64,000 bases of DNA, taken from assembly GCF_015351235.1 (NCBI RefSeq), contig NZ_JADKSJ010000001.1, positions 372,001-436,000 on the forward strand, written 5' to 3'. Positions 24,289 to 32,071 of this stretch are shown here, one piece after another. Positions within the stretch are counted from its first letter, which is position 1; the number at the start of each line of letters is the position of its first letter. The position numbers and the translations under genes are program-made. The stretch is from Plantibacter sp. VKM Ac-2880. GTDB lineage: Bacteria; Actinomycetota; Actinomycetes; Actinomycetales; Microbacteriaceae. The notes under the pieces are model-generated. The model saw only the letters and a program-made list of their open reading frames with translations, was not told where the DNA came from and made no database searches.

Positions 24289-25070
24289 TGACCGCCTCCC
24301 CGTCGACCGCGAGCACGTCGACCGCGCCCCGCGTGGTCGGTGTGAGCCTGAAGATGTACTTCGGCCACGCGCAGACCCTCGACTGGATCGAGCAGGTGGG
24401 CGCCCTCGCCCGTCGGCACGAGGCCGTCGTCGACGGTCGGGTGCGGCTGTTCGTCATCCCCGGCTACCTCTCGGTCGCCGCGTCGGTGACGGCGCTGGCG
24501 GGGACGGGCGTGCTCGTCGGTGCGCAGGACCTCGCGAGCGCCGACCGCGGCGCTTTCACGGGTGAGGTCGGCGGGCCGGAGCTCGCCGAGGTCGGTGTGA
24601 GCGTCGTCGAGGTCGGCCACGCGGAGCGCCGCTCACTCTTCGGCGAGACCGACGAGGTCGTCGCCGAGAAGACCGCCGCCGCGCTCCGCAACGGCATCTC
24701 GCCCGTGCTCTGCATCGGTGAGCGGGAGCGGATGACCCCGGAGGACGCCGCGGCGGAGTGCCTGCGTCAGCTCGACTCCGCGCTCGCGGACGCCGTCGCC
24801 GGCCCGGTCATCGTGGCGTACGAGCCCGTGTGGGCGATCGGCGCGGCGGAACCGGCGGAGCCCGCGTACGTCCGTGCCGTCGCTGCCCGCCTGAAGGACG
24901 CGGTGGCCGAGCTTCCCGACCGCGTCGGCAGCTCGGTGATCTACGGCGGCAGCGCCGGACCCGGCCTGCTCACCGCGCTCGGTGACGACGTCGACGGCGT
25001 CTTCCTCGGACGCTTCGCCCACGAAGTCGCGGCGCTCGAAGCCGTGCTCGACGAGGCGGGTCGCGCATGA
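24288..25070 (+). CDS. lerI: Triosephosphate isomerase-family protein, probable L-erythrulose-1-phosphate isomerase
   Basis: Predicted 260-residue TIM-barrel isomerase. Catalytic residues of the family are visible: Lys in SLKMYFG (near 22), His in EVGHAERR (near 110), Glu in AYEPVWAIG (near 180), and the phosphate loop GGSAGPG. The N-terminal SLKMYF replaces the NWKMN of glycolytic TPI, as expected for a specialised paralogue. In the described erythrulose route this family converts L-erythrulose 1-phosphate to D-erythrulose 4-phosphate, which the RpiB-like neighbour then uses. A Ser/Thr/Ala-rich leader of about 12 residues precedes the fold. It overlaps the next gene by 4 bases. Confidence 0.83.
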   Translation: MTASPSTASTSTAPRVVGVSLKMYFGHAQTLDWIEQVGALARRHEAVVDGRVRLFVIPGYLSVAASVTALAGTGVLVGAQDLASADRGAFTGEVGGPELAEVGVSVVEVGHAERRSLFGETDEVVAEKTAAALRNGISPVLCIGERERMTPEDAAAECLRQLDSALADAVAGPVIVAYEPVWAIGAAEPAEPAYVRAVAARLKDAVAELPDRVGSSVIYGGSAGPGLLTALGDDVDGVFLGRFAHEVAALEAVLDEAGRA

Positions 25071-25864
25071 TCGGCTTCGGCACGTACACCTTCTTCTGGG
25101 AGGGATCGGAACTCGCCCCCGAGCGCCTGAGCGTCATCGGGATGATCGAGCGCACGGCCGAGGCCGGCGTGGGGGTCTTCCAGATCTGCGACGACGGCCG
25201 CATCGAGGCGATGTCCGACGACGAGCTGCGCCGGGTCGCCGAGGCGGCCCGCTCGCTCGGGGTGGTGCTCGAACTCGGCACCAAGGGGATCGCGGTCGCG
25301 CACCTCGAACGCTTCCTCCACATCGCGACCCTGCTGGGCGCGACCCTCCTGCGCAGCATGGTCACCTCGGGCGACGACCGCCCGACCCATGCCGAAGCCG
25401 TCGAGCGCCTCCGCCAGGTGCTCCCGGCGTTCGAGGCCACCGGCGTGACCATCGCGCTCGAGACCTACGAACAGTTGTCGTCGCAGGAGCTCGTCGACCT
25501 CGTCACCGCCGTCGACCACCCGAACCTCGGCATCTGCCTCGACCCGGCCAACACCGTCGCGCGACTCGAACACCCGAGCGACGTCATCGCCCGCACCGCC
25601 CCGCACGTGCGCAACATCCACGTCAAGGACTTCGCGTTCACCCGCCGGGGCGGCTGGGTCGGCTTCACCCTCGAGGGTGCGCCGCTCGGCACCGGCCTGC
25701 TCGACTACCCCGCCCTCACCGCCGCCGTCCGTCCGGACGAACGCGGCGTCAACCAGATCATCGAACACTGGCTCCCGCTCGGCGACTCCATCACGGAGAC
25801 CATCGAGCTCGAGCGCACGTGGACCGCACACAACCTGCAGTACCTGAGAGAAGGAAGATCATGA
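25067..25864 (+). CDS. oiaC: Sugar-phosphate isomerase/epimerase-family TIM barrel, probable 3-oxo-isoapionate decarboxylase
   Basis: Predicted 265-residue AP-endonuclease-2-type barrel. Four likely metal ligands are visible in order: Glu in IALETYEQ, Asp in ICLDPANT, His in NIHVKDF and Glu in QIIEHWLPL. Several members of this superfamily are isomerases, but the position next to an apionate oxidoisomerase-like gene and erythrulose kinase/isomerase genes matches OiaC. OiaC decarboxylates 3-oxo-isoapionate to L-erythrulose. Both ends overlap their neighbours by 4 bases (ATGA). The specific activity is inferred from context; a hydroxypyruvate- or tagatose-type isomerase is the alternative. Confidence 0.75.
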   Translation: MIGFGTYTFFWEGSELAPERLSVIGMIERTAEAGVGVFQICDDGRIEAMSDDELRRVAEAARSLGVVLELGTKGIAVAHLERFLHIATLLGATLLRSMVTSGDDRPTHAEAVERLRQVLPAFEATGVTIALETYEQLSSQELVDLVTAVDHPNLGICLDPANTVARLEHPSDVIARTAPHVRNIHVKDFAFTRRGGWVGFTLEGAPLGTGLLDYPALTAAVRPDERGVNQIIEHWLPLGDSITETIELERTWTAHNLQYLREGRS

Positions 25865-26733
25865 CCGACACCACCACCGTCGCGGACCAGCTCACCATCG
25901 CCGTCATCGGCGCCGGCGGCAAGATGGGCATGCGCGTCTCCAACAACCTCGTGAAGACCAGCCACACCGTCTTCTACAGCGAGGTCTCGCCCGCCGGCCA
26001 GGAGCGCGTGACCGAAGCGGGTCGCGAGCTCACCGAGACCGACGCGGCCGTCACCGACGCCGACGTCGTCATCCTCGCCGTCCCCGACCTGGCCCTCAAA
26101 GCCGTGTCCGCAGGCGTCGTCCCGCTCATGAAGTCGGGCGCCGTGCTCCTCACGCTCGACCCGGCCGCCGCCTACGCCGGACTGCTCACGCGTCGTGACG
26201 ACGTCATCCAGGCAGTCACGCACCCCTGCCACCCCTCCGTGTTCGTCGAGCGCCACACGCCCGAGGAGTACGCGGACACCTTCGGTGGCATCGCGGCCCT
26301 CCAGGACGCCATCGCGGCGATCGAGTCCGACGACGCCGCCAAGCAGGCGCAGGTCGAGGCCGTCGTCCGGGCGATCTTCGCTCCCGTCGGCGAGGTCCAC
26401 TGGGTCACCGTCAAGCAGCTCGCGCAGCTCGAGCCGACGCTCGTCGAGACCATCGCCTGCATGATCGGCGCGCTGCTCAAGGAGTCGCTCGACGAGGCCG
26501 TGAACACGATGGGTGTGCCGGAGCCGGCCGCTCGTGCGATCCTCCTCGGCCACACGCAGGTCGCGCTCGCGAACTCGCTGAAGGGCGACAACCCGTTCTC
26601 CGACGCGTGCCTCATCGCGATGGACTACGGCCGCAGCGCGATCATCAAGGACGACTGGAAGAAGGTCTTCCAGGACGACGAGCTCGACAAGAACCTCGCC
26701 GCCATGCTCCACCTCGACAAGATCGAGCGCTAG
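25861..26733 (+). CDS. apnO: Phosphogluconate dehydrogenase-like oxidoreductase, probable D-apionate oxidoisomerase
   Basis: Predicted 290-residue NAD-dependent enzyme. A Rossmann nucleotide-binding motif GAGGKMGMRVSNNL lies at residues 16-29. Next come DADVVILAVPDLALKAV, HPCHPSVFVER and a helical C-terminal half with QLEPTLVETIACMIGALLKES, LGHTQVALANSL and DYGRSAIIKDDWKKVF. This domain pattern is that of the ApnO family, which oxidises and rearranges D-apionate to 3-oxo-isoapionate. It is the last gene of the first catabolic unit, overlaps oiaC by 4 bases, and is followed by a long inverted repeat. The co-located lactonase-like gene at 27717 supports the assignment. Confidence 0.8.
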   Translation: MTDTTTVADQLTIAVIGAGGKMGMRVSNNLVKTSHTVFYSEVSPAGQERVTEAGRELTETDAAVTDADVVILAVPDLALKAVSAGVVPLMKSGAVLLTLDPAAAYAGLLTRRDDVIQAVTHPCHPSVFVERHTPEEYADTFGGIAALQDAIAAIESDDAAKQAQVEAVVRAIFAPVGEVHWVTVKQLAQLEPTLVETIACMIGALLKESLDEAVNTMGVPEPAARAILLGHTQVALANSLKGDNPFSDACLIAMDYGRSAIIKDDWKKVFQDDELDKNLAAMLHLDKIER

Positions 26734-26738
26734 GCCAC

Positions 26739-26824
26739 TTCCCCAACTCAGGAGCGCTGTGGCGTGTCGGGCCGCTGACCCCCTCTGGTGGTCCGACACG
26801 CCCACCCGCTCCTGAGTTAGGGAA
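26739..26824. terminator. Long two-part intergenic inverted repeat, terminator-like
   Basis: AACTCAGGAGCG (26745-26756) pairs perfectly with CGCTCCTGAGTT (26807-26818). Inside it, after a 4x4 internal loop, GGCGTGTCGG (26761-26770) pairs with CCGACACGCC (26793-26802). Outside it, TTCCC pairs with GGGAA (26739-26743 with 26820-26824). The stem is very stable but lacks a U-run. It lies immediately after the apionate oxidoisomerase gene and can terminate or stabilise the upstream message. Confidence 0.65.
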
Positions 26825-26844
26825 TCTGCACCTGCGTCACATGC

Positions 26845-26870
26845 GGTCAACCGGTTGTGCCGGATAGGCT
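26845..26870 (+). promoter_or_regulatory. Second copy of the GntR-type operator, before the SDR/lactonase unit
   Basis: GGTCAACCGGTTG (26845-26857) is identical over 13 bases to the operator at 20597-20609. A TAGGCT hexamer at 26865-26870 is a plausible -10. The site therefore lies at the upstream edge of a candidate promoter about 90 bases before the SDR start. It links this unit to the same regulator as the first operon. Confidence 0.65.
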
Positions 26871-26956
26871 GCAGACGACCCGACGCAGCACCCGCGACAG
26901 CAACCCGCAGCACCCACGGCTCCACCCCCGCGACACCGCACGAGAGACAGGCGACG

Positions 26957-27709
26957 ATGACTGGACGACTTGCAGGAAAGACCGCGCTCGTGACGGGCGC
27001 CGGATCGGGGATCGGCCGCTCGGTCGCCGAGCGCTTCGCCCGCGAGGACGCCGTCGTGATCTTCTCCGACCGCGACATCCAGGCCGCACGGGAGGCCGCC
27101 GCGCCCTTCCCCTCGGCCATGGCCGTGCGTCTCGACATCGCCGACGAGGCGAGTGTCGAAGCCGCCTTCGCCGTGATGGACGCGACCGGCAAGACACCGG
27201 ACGTCGTCGTCGCCAACGCCGGCGTGCAGCTCTTCGGTCAGGACGCGAAGATCGCCGAGCTCGACCTCGAGGTGTGGCGGCGCACCGTCGACATCAACCT
27301 CACGGGCACCTTCCTCACCACCAAGCACGCCGTCCGGGCGATGCTCGGCACGGGCGGATCGATCATCCTCACCGGCAGTCCGACGGGCCTCAACGGCGAG
27401 GGGGCGGACTTCACCGCCTACAGCTCCACGAAGGCCGGCATCCACGGCCTCGGACGCACCGTCGCCGCGGCCTACGCCGACCAGGGCATCCGCGTGAACA
27501 CCGTCGTCCCGGGCTACACGGAGACCCCGCTCGTCACGGCGATCTCGGACGACCCCGAGTCGCGCGCCGCCATCGTCGGGCGCATCCCGCTCGGCCGGCC
27601 CGGTCGGGCCGAAGACGTCGAGGGCATCATGGTCTACCTCGCGAGCGACGAGTCGAGTTTCGCCACCGGAGCGACGTTCCGGGTCGACGGCGGCATGACG
27701 AGCCTCTGA
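26957..27709 (+). CDS. Short-chain dehydrogenase/reductase, possible D-apiose dehydrogenase
   Basis: Predicted 250-residue classical SDR. TGAGSGIG (residues 12-19) binds the nucleotide, VVANAGVQ is the family NAG motif, and TGSPTG with YSSTKAG provides the catalytic Ser and the Tyr-x-x-x-Lys pair. RVDGGMTSL ends the protein. The Asp in IFSDRD after strand two favours NAD over NADP. It lies under the shared operator and just before the lactonase-like gene. Oxidation of D-apiose to apionolactone, the step that feeds a lactonase, is therefore a reasonable guess. The enzyme described for that step elsewhere is, to my knowledge, of the Gfo/Idh/MocA family, so this would be a non-orthologous replacement. 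Other polyol or sugar dehydrogenase roles are possible. Confidence 0.85.
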   Translation: MTGRLAGKTALVTGAGSGIGRSVAERFAREDAVVIFSDRDIQAAREAAAPFPSAMAVRLDIADEASVEAAFAVMDATGKTPDVVVANAGVQLFGQDAKIAELDLEVWRRTVDINLTGTFLTTKHAVRAMLGTGGSIILTGSPTGLNGEGADFTAYSSTKAGIHGLGRTVAAAYADQGIRVNTVVPGYTETPLVTAISDDPESRAAIVGRIPLGRPGRAEDVEGIMVYLASDESSFATGATFRVDGGMTSL

Positions 27710-27716
27710 GCCGACG

Positions 27717-29636
27717 ATGACCTCGCGCTTCGGAACCACTTTCCGCGTCGCACCGGACCTGCTCCTCGAGCAGGAACGCGCCGCCCGTGCCGTGACGCGC
27801 GGGCCCTGGTCGCTGTCGCTCCGCGGCTCGGACCTCGACGACATCGCCTTCGACGGCGAGACGGTGCTGCGGAGCATCCGCTTCGTCGTCCGCGACCAGG
27901 ACTGGAAGACGTTGCCCGTCGTCGTGGACGCCGTCGACCAGACGACCAGCGGCCTGCAGCTCCGCGGCAGGGTCGGCGACGACGGCGAGACGGTCGCCTG
28001 GTCGCTGTCCGTCGACCTCGGTGCCTCGACCCTCCGGGTGGCGGTCCAGGCCGAGGTGACGGCGGCCTTCCGTCGTGCGCGCATCGGACTCATCGTGCTG
28101 CAGGCCCCGGCGCTCGCGGGCACCGAGCTCGTCGTCGGTCACCCCGAGGGGTCCACGACGACGACCCGCCTGCCGGAGCACATCGCGCCGCACCAGCCGG
28201 CGATCCGCATCGAGTCCCTCACCTGGACCGGCGACCGCATCACGACCACCGCACGGTTCGCCGGCGACGTCTTCGAGATGGAGGACCAGCGGAACTGGAC
28301 CGACGCCTCGTTCAAGACCTATTCGACGCCGCTCTCGCTGCCGTTCCCGGTCGCGCTGGCGGTCGGCGACGTCGTGGAGCAGTCCGTCGAGCTCTCCTGT
28401 TCGCGCGTCGGCGGTGTCGAGCCTGCCGCAGCTCCGCTCGCGACACCACTCGCTGTGACCGTCGCGCCCGAGACGGACCTCGAACGCCCGGTCCCCGAGC
28501 CGGTCGAAGCGCGGATCGGTGCGCCGCTCGACAGCCTCGTCCCCACGATCTCGACCTCGGTGTCGAGCGACCCCGACGGCGGACGGCAGGGAGCGGTACC
28601 GCCCGACGCGATCACCGAGCTCCTCGTCGAGATCGACCCGGCGGCCGTGGACTGGCCGGCCATCCTCCATCGCGCGGTCCGGCAGGCCGGCACCCGAGCC
28701 CTCGACCTGCGACTCGTGCTCGGCACCGGCGACGAGGCCGAGCCGGTGCTGCGGCGGCTCCGCGACGCGGGCGTCCACGTCGTGCGTGTCGGGGCGTTCC
28801 ACCGCCGGACCCACCTCTCGGAGAGCGCCCTCCTGACCGCGCTCGATGAGCTGCTGCAGCGCCTGTGGGCGGACGTCGATGCGCCGTCCCCGGAGCTCGT
28901 CGGCGGCACGCGGGCGCACTTCACCGAGCTCAACCGCAACCACGCGCGCCTCGATCGTTGGACCGGCCCGGTGGCCTTCAGCGTCACGCCGTTCATGCAT
29001 GACCGCGCGGGCCACCAGCTGGTCGAGTCGCTCGCCGTGCAGGCCGTCGTCGTGGCCGACGCCGTCCGGATCGCCGACGGCCGGTCGCTGCACGTCGGCC
29101 CGGTCACGCTCGGCGCCCGCTACAACGCGGTCGCCACCACGAGGGCGGGCGCGGGAGCCACGGCCGACCCGGACCTCCGCGCGGGGTTCGGCGCGGAGCT
29201 GGTGCCGGGTGCCACGGACGACCGGCAGTCGGCGGAGGCCCTCGGTGCGTGGGTGGTCGCGAGTGTCGCCGCGCTGGCCGCCCCCGGCGTCGAGTCGCTG
29301 TCCTACTTCGAGGCCACTGGGCCGCGCGGACTCGTCGTCGCCGACGGCACGGTCGCAGCCGCCGGTCGGGCGCTCGGGTGGATCGCGGAGCTCAGCGGAA
29401 GCCGACGCGTCGGGGTCGAGATCGGGGGTCACCGCCTCGGTGACAGCTCGCCCGTCTCACCCGAGGGGGTGACCGCGTTCGCCGCCGTGGATCCTGCCGG
29501 ACGGACCGTCGTGATCCTCGGCAACCTGGCCGAGGCGCCGGTGCGGATCAGTCTCGTCGGCGCGTCGGAACCCCGCGCCGTCGACCTCGCGTCCGGCGCG
29601 GTCGTCCGGGTCGAGATCGCCGGGTCGGGTTCGTAA
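27717..29636 (+). CDS. apnL: Probable D-apionate lactonase
   Basis: Predicted 639-residue cytoplasmic protein with a beta-rich N-terminal third (WSLSLRGSDLDDIAFDGETVLRSIRFVVRDQDWKT), a TIM-barrel-like middle (ITELLVEIDPAAVDW, VHVVRVGAFHR, GGTRAHFTELNRNH) and a beta C-terminus (VVILGNLAEAPVRISL). The length and order fit the three-part ApnL family, which opens D-apionolactone to D-apionate. It begins 7 bases after the SDR stop, so the two are co-transcribed. The ribosome binding site is weak. Without a database search the family call rests on length, layout and the surrounding apnO/oiaC/lerK genes. A glycosidase-like fold of other function is the alternative. Confidence 0.68.
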   Translation: MTSRFGTTFRVAPDLLLEQERAARAVTRGPWSLSLRGSDLDDIAFDGETVLRSIRFVVRDQDWKTLPVVVDAVDQTTSGLQLRGRVGDDGETVAWSLSVDLGASTLRVAVQAEVTAAFRRARIGLIVLQAPALAGTELVVGHPEGSTTTTRLPEHIAPHQPAIRIESLTWTGDRITTTARFAGDVFEMEDQRNWTDASFKTYSTPLSLPFPVALAVGDVVEQSVELSCSRVGGVEPAAAPLATPLAVTVAPETDLERPVPEPVEARIGAPLDSLVPTISTSVSSDPDGGRQGAVPPDAITELLVEIDPAAVDWPAILHRAVRQAGTRALDLRLVLGTGDEAEPVLRRLRDAGVHVVRVGAFHRRTHLSESALLTALDELLQRLWADVDAPSPELVGGTRAHFTELNRNHARLDRWTGPVAFSVTPFMHDRAGHQLVESLAVQAVVVADAVRIADGRSLHVGPVTLGARYNAVATTRAGAGATADPDLRAGFGAELVPGATDDRQSAEALGAWVVASVAALAAPGVESLSYFEATGPRGLVVADGTVAAAGRALGWIAELSGSRRVGVEIGGHRLGDSSPVSPEGVTAFAAVDPAGRTVVILGNLAEAPVRISLVGASEPRAVDLASGAVVRVEIAGSGS

Positions 29637-29707
29637 CTCCTGCTCGAGACGCTCGGTCGTCTCGCAAGGGCCGGTTCAGACCCTGCACGGTCGATGCAGC
29701 AGGAGTT
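29635..29707. terminator. Inverted-repeat structure between convergent genes
   Basis: AACTCCTGCT (29635-29644) pairs with AGCAGGAGTT (29698-29707). An inner hairpin CGAGACG/CGTCTCG (29645-29651 with 29658-29664) lies inside. The left arm includes the stop codon of the lactonase-like gene. It separates that gene from the leftward acetyltransferase gene and can serve as a bidirectional terminator. Confidence 0.55.
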
Positions 29708-29737
29708 GCGAACCGAAGTTGTGCGCAGGACCCGGGC

Positions 29738-30253
29738 TCAGGCGAGCGGGCGCCGGAGGATGGCGAGGTCCAGCCAGCGACCGAACTTCGTCCCGACCTC
29801 CGGCAGCAGGCCGACCTGCTCGAAGCCGAGCTTCGTGTGCAGGGCGATCGACGCCGTGTTGCCGGCCTCGATGAGGGCGAGCATGACGTGGTGGCCGTCG
29901 GCGGTCGCACGGTCGATCAGTTCGACGAGCAACGCCTTGCCGAGCCCGCGCCCCTGGGCGTCGGGGTGCACATAGACCGAGTTCTCGACGGTGTGGCGGT
30001 AGCCCTCCTTCGTCGCGTACGGCCCGTAGCTCGCGTAGGCGAGGACGCTGCCCTCTGCAAGCCCGTCGTCGGGGCCGTCGGCGACGGCGACGAGCGCGAC
30101 CCGACCGGGCTCCTGATGGCGGGCGAGCCAGGCCTCACGCTCGGCGAGGTCGGGGGTGACCTCGGTCCAGATGGCGACACCGTTCGCGACGGCGTCGGTG
30201 TGGATGGCGAGGACGCCAGGCAGGTCGGCGGGTTCGGCGGGACGGATGCGCAT
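29738..30253 (-). CDS. GNAT family N-acetyltransferase (phosphinothricin/MnaT-like)
   Basis: Predicted 171-residue acetyl-CoA-dependent acyltransferase. It opens with [21 protein letters not shown], then [22 protein letters not shown], whose QGRGLG is the acetyl-CoA pyrophosphate loop near residue 101. It continues with [39 protein letters not shown], a pattern typical of the Pat/Bar and YncA (MnaT) group. Members acetylate phosphinothricin, methionine sulfone or similar amino groups. It stands alone, and its 5' side borders a tandem repeat array. Confidence 0.87.
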   Translation of the reverse strand: MRIRPAEPADLPGVLAIHTDAVANGVAIWTEVTPDLAEREAWLARHQEPGRVALVAVADGPDDGLAEGSVLAYASYGPYATKEGYRHTVENSVYVHPDAQGRGLGKALLVELIDRATADGHHVMLALIEAGNTASIALHTKLGFEQVGLLPEVGTKFGRWLDLAILRRPLA

Positions 30254-30270
30254 ACATCGATCGTAGAGCG

Positions 30271-30426
30271 CCCTTCGACAGGCTCAGGGACCGGCGGGGT
30301 GCGCCCTTCGACAGGCTCAGGGACCGGCGGGGTGCGCCCTTCGACAGGCTCAGGGACCGGCGAGGTGCGCCCTTCGACAGGCTCAGGGACCGGCGAGGTG
30401 CGCCCGTAGACCGGCTCAGGGACCGG
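30271..30426. repeat. Tandem array of five 33-bp units built on the dispersed repeat
   Basis: Units start at 30271, 30304, 30337, 30370 and 30403 with an exact 33-bp period. Each contains CTTCGACAGGCTCAGG, then GACCGGCG and a short constant linker. The first two share one linker variant (GGGG) and the next two another (GAGG). The fifth is diverged (CCCGTAGACCGGCTCAGG). This shows recent unit duplication upstream of the acetyltransferase gene. Confidence 0.9.
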
Positions 30427-30459
30427 GGCGTGGCAACTGGCGCAGAGTAGATTCGATGC

Positions 30460-30738
30460 ATGTCCTCCTCCAATCCGCTCCCGATGGAGCAGCTCACCGC
30501 CGTGCTCAACGCCGAGGTCGCCCGCTACGCGGCCCGAGGCTGGTCTGTGTCGTCGGTCCAGGGGCAGCAGGCGGTCCTGCAACGGCAGAAGCGCATCGGC
30601 TGGTTCTGGAACCTCGTCCTCACGCTCATCACCGGTGGGCTCTGGCTCATCGTCGTGATCATCCGCGTCGTGAACCGGAAGATCGAGTCCCTGATCGTCA
30701 CGGTCGACGCCTACGGCCGCATCTCCACGCGCCGCTGA
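30460..30738 (+). CDS. Small membrane protein
   Basis: Predicted 92-residue protein. A soluble N-terminal half (MEQLTAVLNAEVARYAARGWSV ... AVLQRQKRIG) is followed by one hydrophobic stretch (FWNLVLTLITGGLWLIVVIIRVV, about residues 50-72) and a short C-terminal strand (ESLIVTVDAYGRIS). Proteins of this design are common in actinomycetes; the function is unknown. It begins after the repeat array and ends 10 bases before an MFS gene, so both may be co-transcribed. Confidence 0.75.
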   Translation: MSSSNPLPMEQLTAVLNAEVARYAARGWSVSSVQGQQAVLQRQKRIGWFWNLVLTLITGGLWLIVVIIRVVNRKIESLIVTVDAYGRISTRR

Positions 30739-30748
30739 CGGCCGGAGC

Positions 30749-32059
30749 ATGACCGACAACGCGGAGCCCGACACGAGCAGGGCGGCGACGACCGCGGGCA
30801 TCGCCGCCGAACGCGCGCGGGTGCAGCGGCGGACACTCACCGTCGTCGTCATCAGCCAGGTGCTCGGCGGAGCCGGCCTCGCCGCCGGCGTGACGGTCGG
30901 TGCGCTGCTCGTGCAGGACGTCCTCGGGAGCACGAGCCTCGCGGGCGTCGCGGCCGCACTCCTCACCCTGGGGTCCGCGCTCACCGCGTTCCTCGTCGGC
31001 CGCGTCACGCAACGCCTCGGCCGGCGGATCGGGCTCGGGATCGGCTTCGTCGCGGGTGGGGTCGGCGCGATCGGCGTCGTCCTGGCTGCGACGACGGCCC
31101 AGGTCCCGCTGCTGTTCCTGTCATTGTTCGTCTACGGTGCCGGGACCGCCACCAACCTGCAGGCCCGGTACGCCGGCACCGACCTCGCGACCCCGGCACG
31201 CCGCGGAACCGCGATCAGTGTCGCGATGGTGTCGACCACGCTCGGCGCCGTGGCCGGGCCGAACCTTGTCGAGCCGTTGGGAGTGTTCGCGACCGGCCTC
31301 GGGCTGCCGGCGCTCGCGGGCCCGTTCCTCCTCGCGGCCGTCGCTTACCTCGCCGCCGGCACGGCGTTCCTCGTGTTGCTGCGTCCGGACCCGTTCCTCC
31401 TCGCCCGTCGGCTCGACGCCGAGCTCGCGAAGCTGGAGTCGGTCTCGGTAGGTGCGGCGAGCAGCCAGGGGCCGTCGAGCGCGGGTCCGCGCCCGCGCCC
31501 CGGGGTGGGTGCCTACGTCGGAGCGGCGGTGATGGTGGTCACGCAGATCGCGATGGTCGCGGTCATGACCATGACGCCCGTGCACATGCGGGCGCACCAC
31601 CACGGCTTGGGGGAGGTCGGGCTCGTGATCGGCATCCACATCGCGGCGATGTACCTGCCGTCGCTCGTCACCGGCATCCTCGTCGACCGCATCGGCCGCA
31701 CCCCGATGGCGATCGCCGCGGGGGTGACGCTCCTCCTCGCGGGCGTGACGGGAGCCCTCGCACCGGCGGATTCGCTGGGCCTGCTGATCCTCGCGCTCGC
31801 GCTCCTCGGCCTCGGCTGGAACTTCGGCCTCATCGCGGGCACGGCGCTCGTCGTCGACCACACCGTGCCCGCCAACCGCGCACGCACGCAGGGCACGCTC
31901 GACGTCCTGATCGCCCTCGCGGGTGCCGGCGCGGGTGTCATGTCGGGTGTCGTGATGGCGGGCGTCGGCTACGAGGCGCTATCGATCGCGGGCGGGGTCC
32001 TCGCGCTCCTGCTCATCCCCGTGCTGCTCTGGGCCCGCCGGGTCGCGCCTCGCGGGTGA
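30749..32059 (+). CDS. Major facilitator superfamily transporter, probable exporter
   Basis: Predicted 436-residue protein with 12 membrane helices. The cytoplasmic loop 2-3 motif reads GRVTQRLGRRIGLGIG, close to the MFS signature, and a second copy, VDRIGRTPMAIAAG, lies between helices 8 and 9. Loops are short and there is no extra domain. The N-terminal 30 residues are soluble. It is not linked to a metabolic operon, so efflux of a drug or metabolite is more likely than nutrient uptake, but no substrate can be assigned. Confidence 0.85.
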   Translation: MTDNAEPDTSRAATTAGIAAERARVQRRTLTVVVISQVLGGAGLAAGVTVGALLVQDVLGSTSLAGVAAALLTLGSALTAFLVGRVTQRLGRRIGLGIGFVAGGVGAIGVVLAATTAQVPLLFLSLFVYGAGTATNLQARYAGTDLATPARRGTAISVAMVSTTLGAVAGPNLVEPLGVFATGLGLPALAGPFLLAAVAYLAAGTAFLVLLRPDPFLLARRLDAELAKLESVSVGAASSQGPSSAGPRPRPGVGAYVGAAVMVVTQIAMVAVMTMTPVHMRAHHHGLGEVGLVIGIHIAAMYLPSLVTGILVDRIGRTPMAIAAGVTLLLAGVTGALAPADSLGLLILALALLGLGWNFGLIAGTALVVDHTVPANRARTQGTLDVLIALAGAGAGVMSGVVMAGVGYEALSIAGGVLALLLIPVLLWARRVAPRG

Positions 32060-32071
32060 GCCCGCTCGCCG

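Noticed and set aside
30271-30426. CRISPR-like array
   Set aside because: The intervening linkers are only about 9-10 bases and nearly constant. There are no unique spacers and no cas genes; it is a tandem extragenic repeat.
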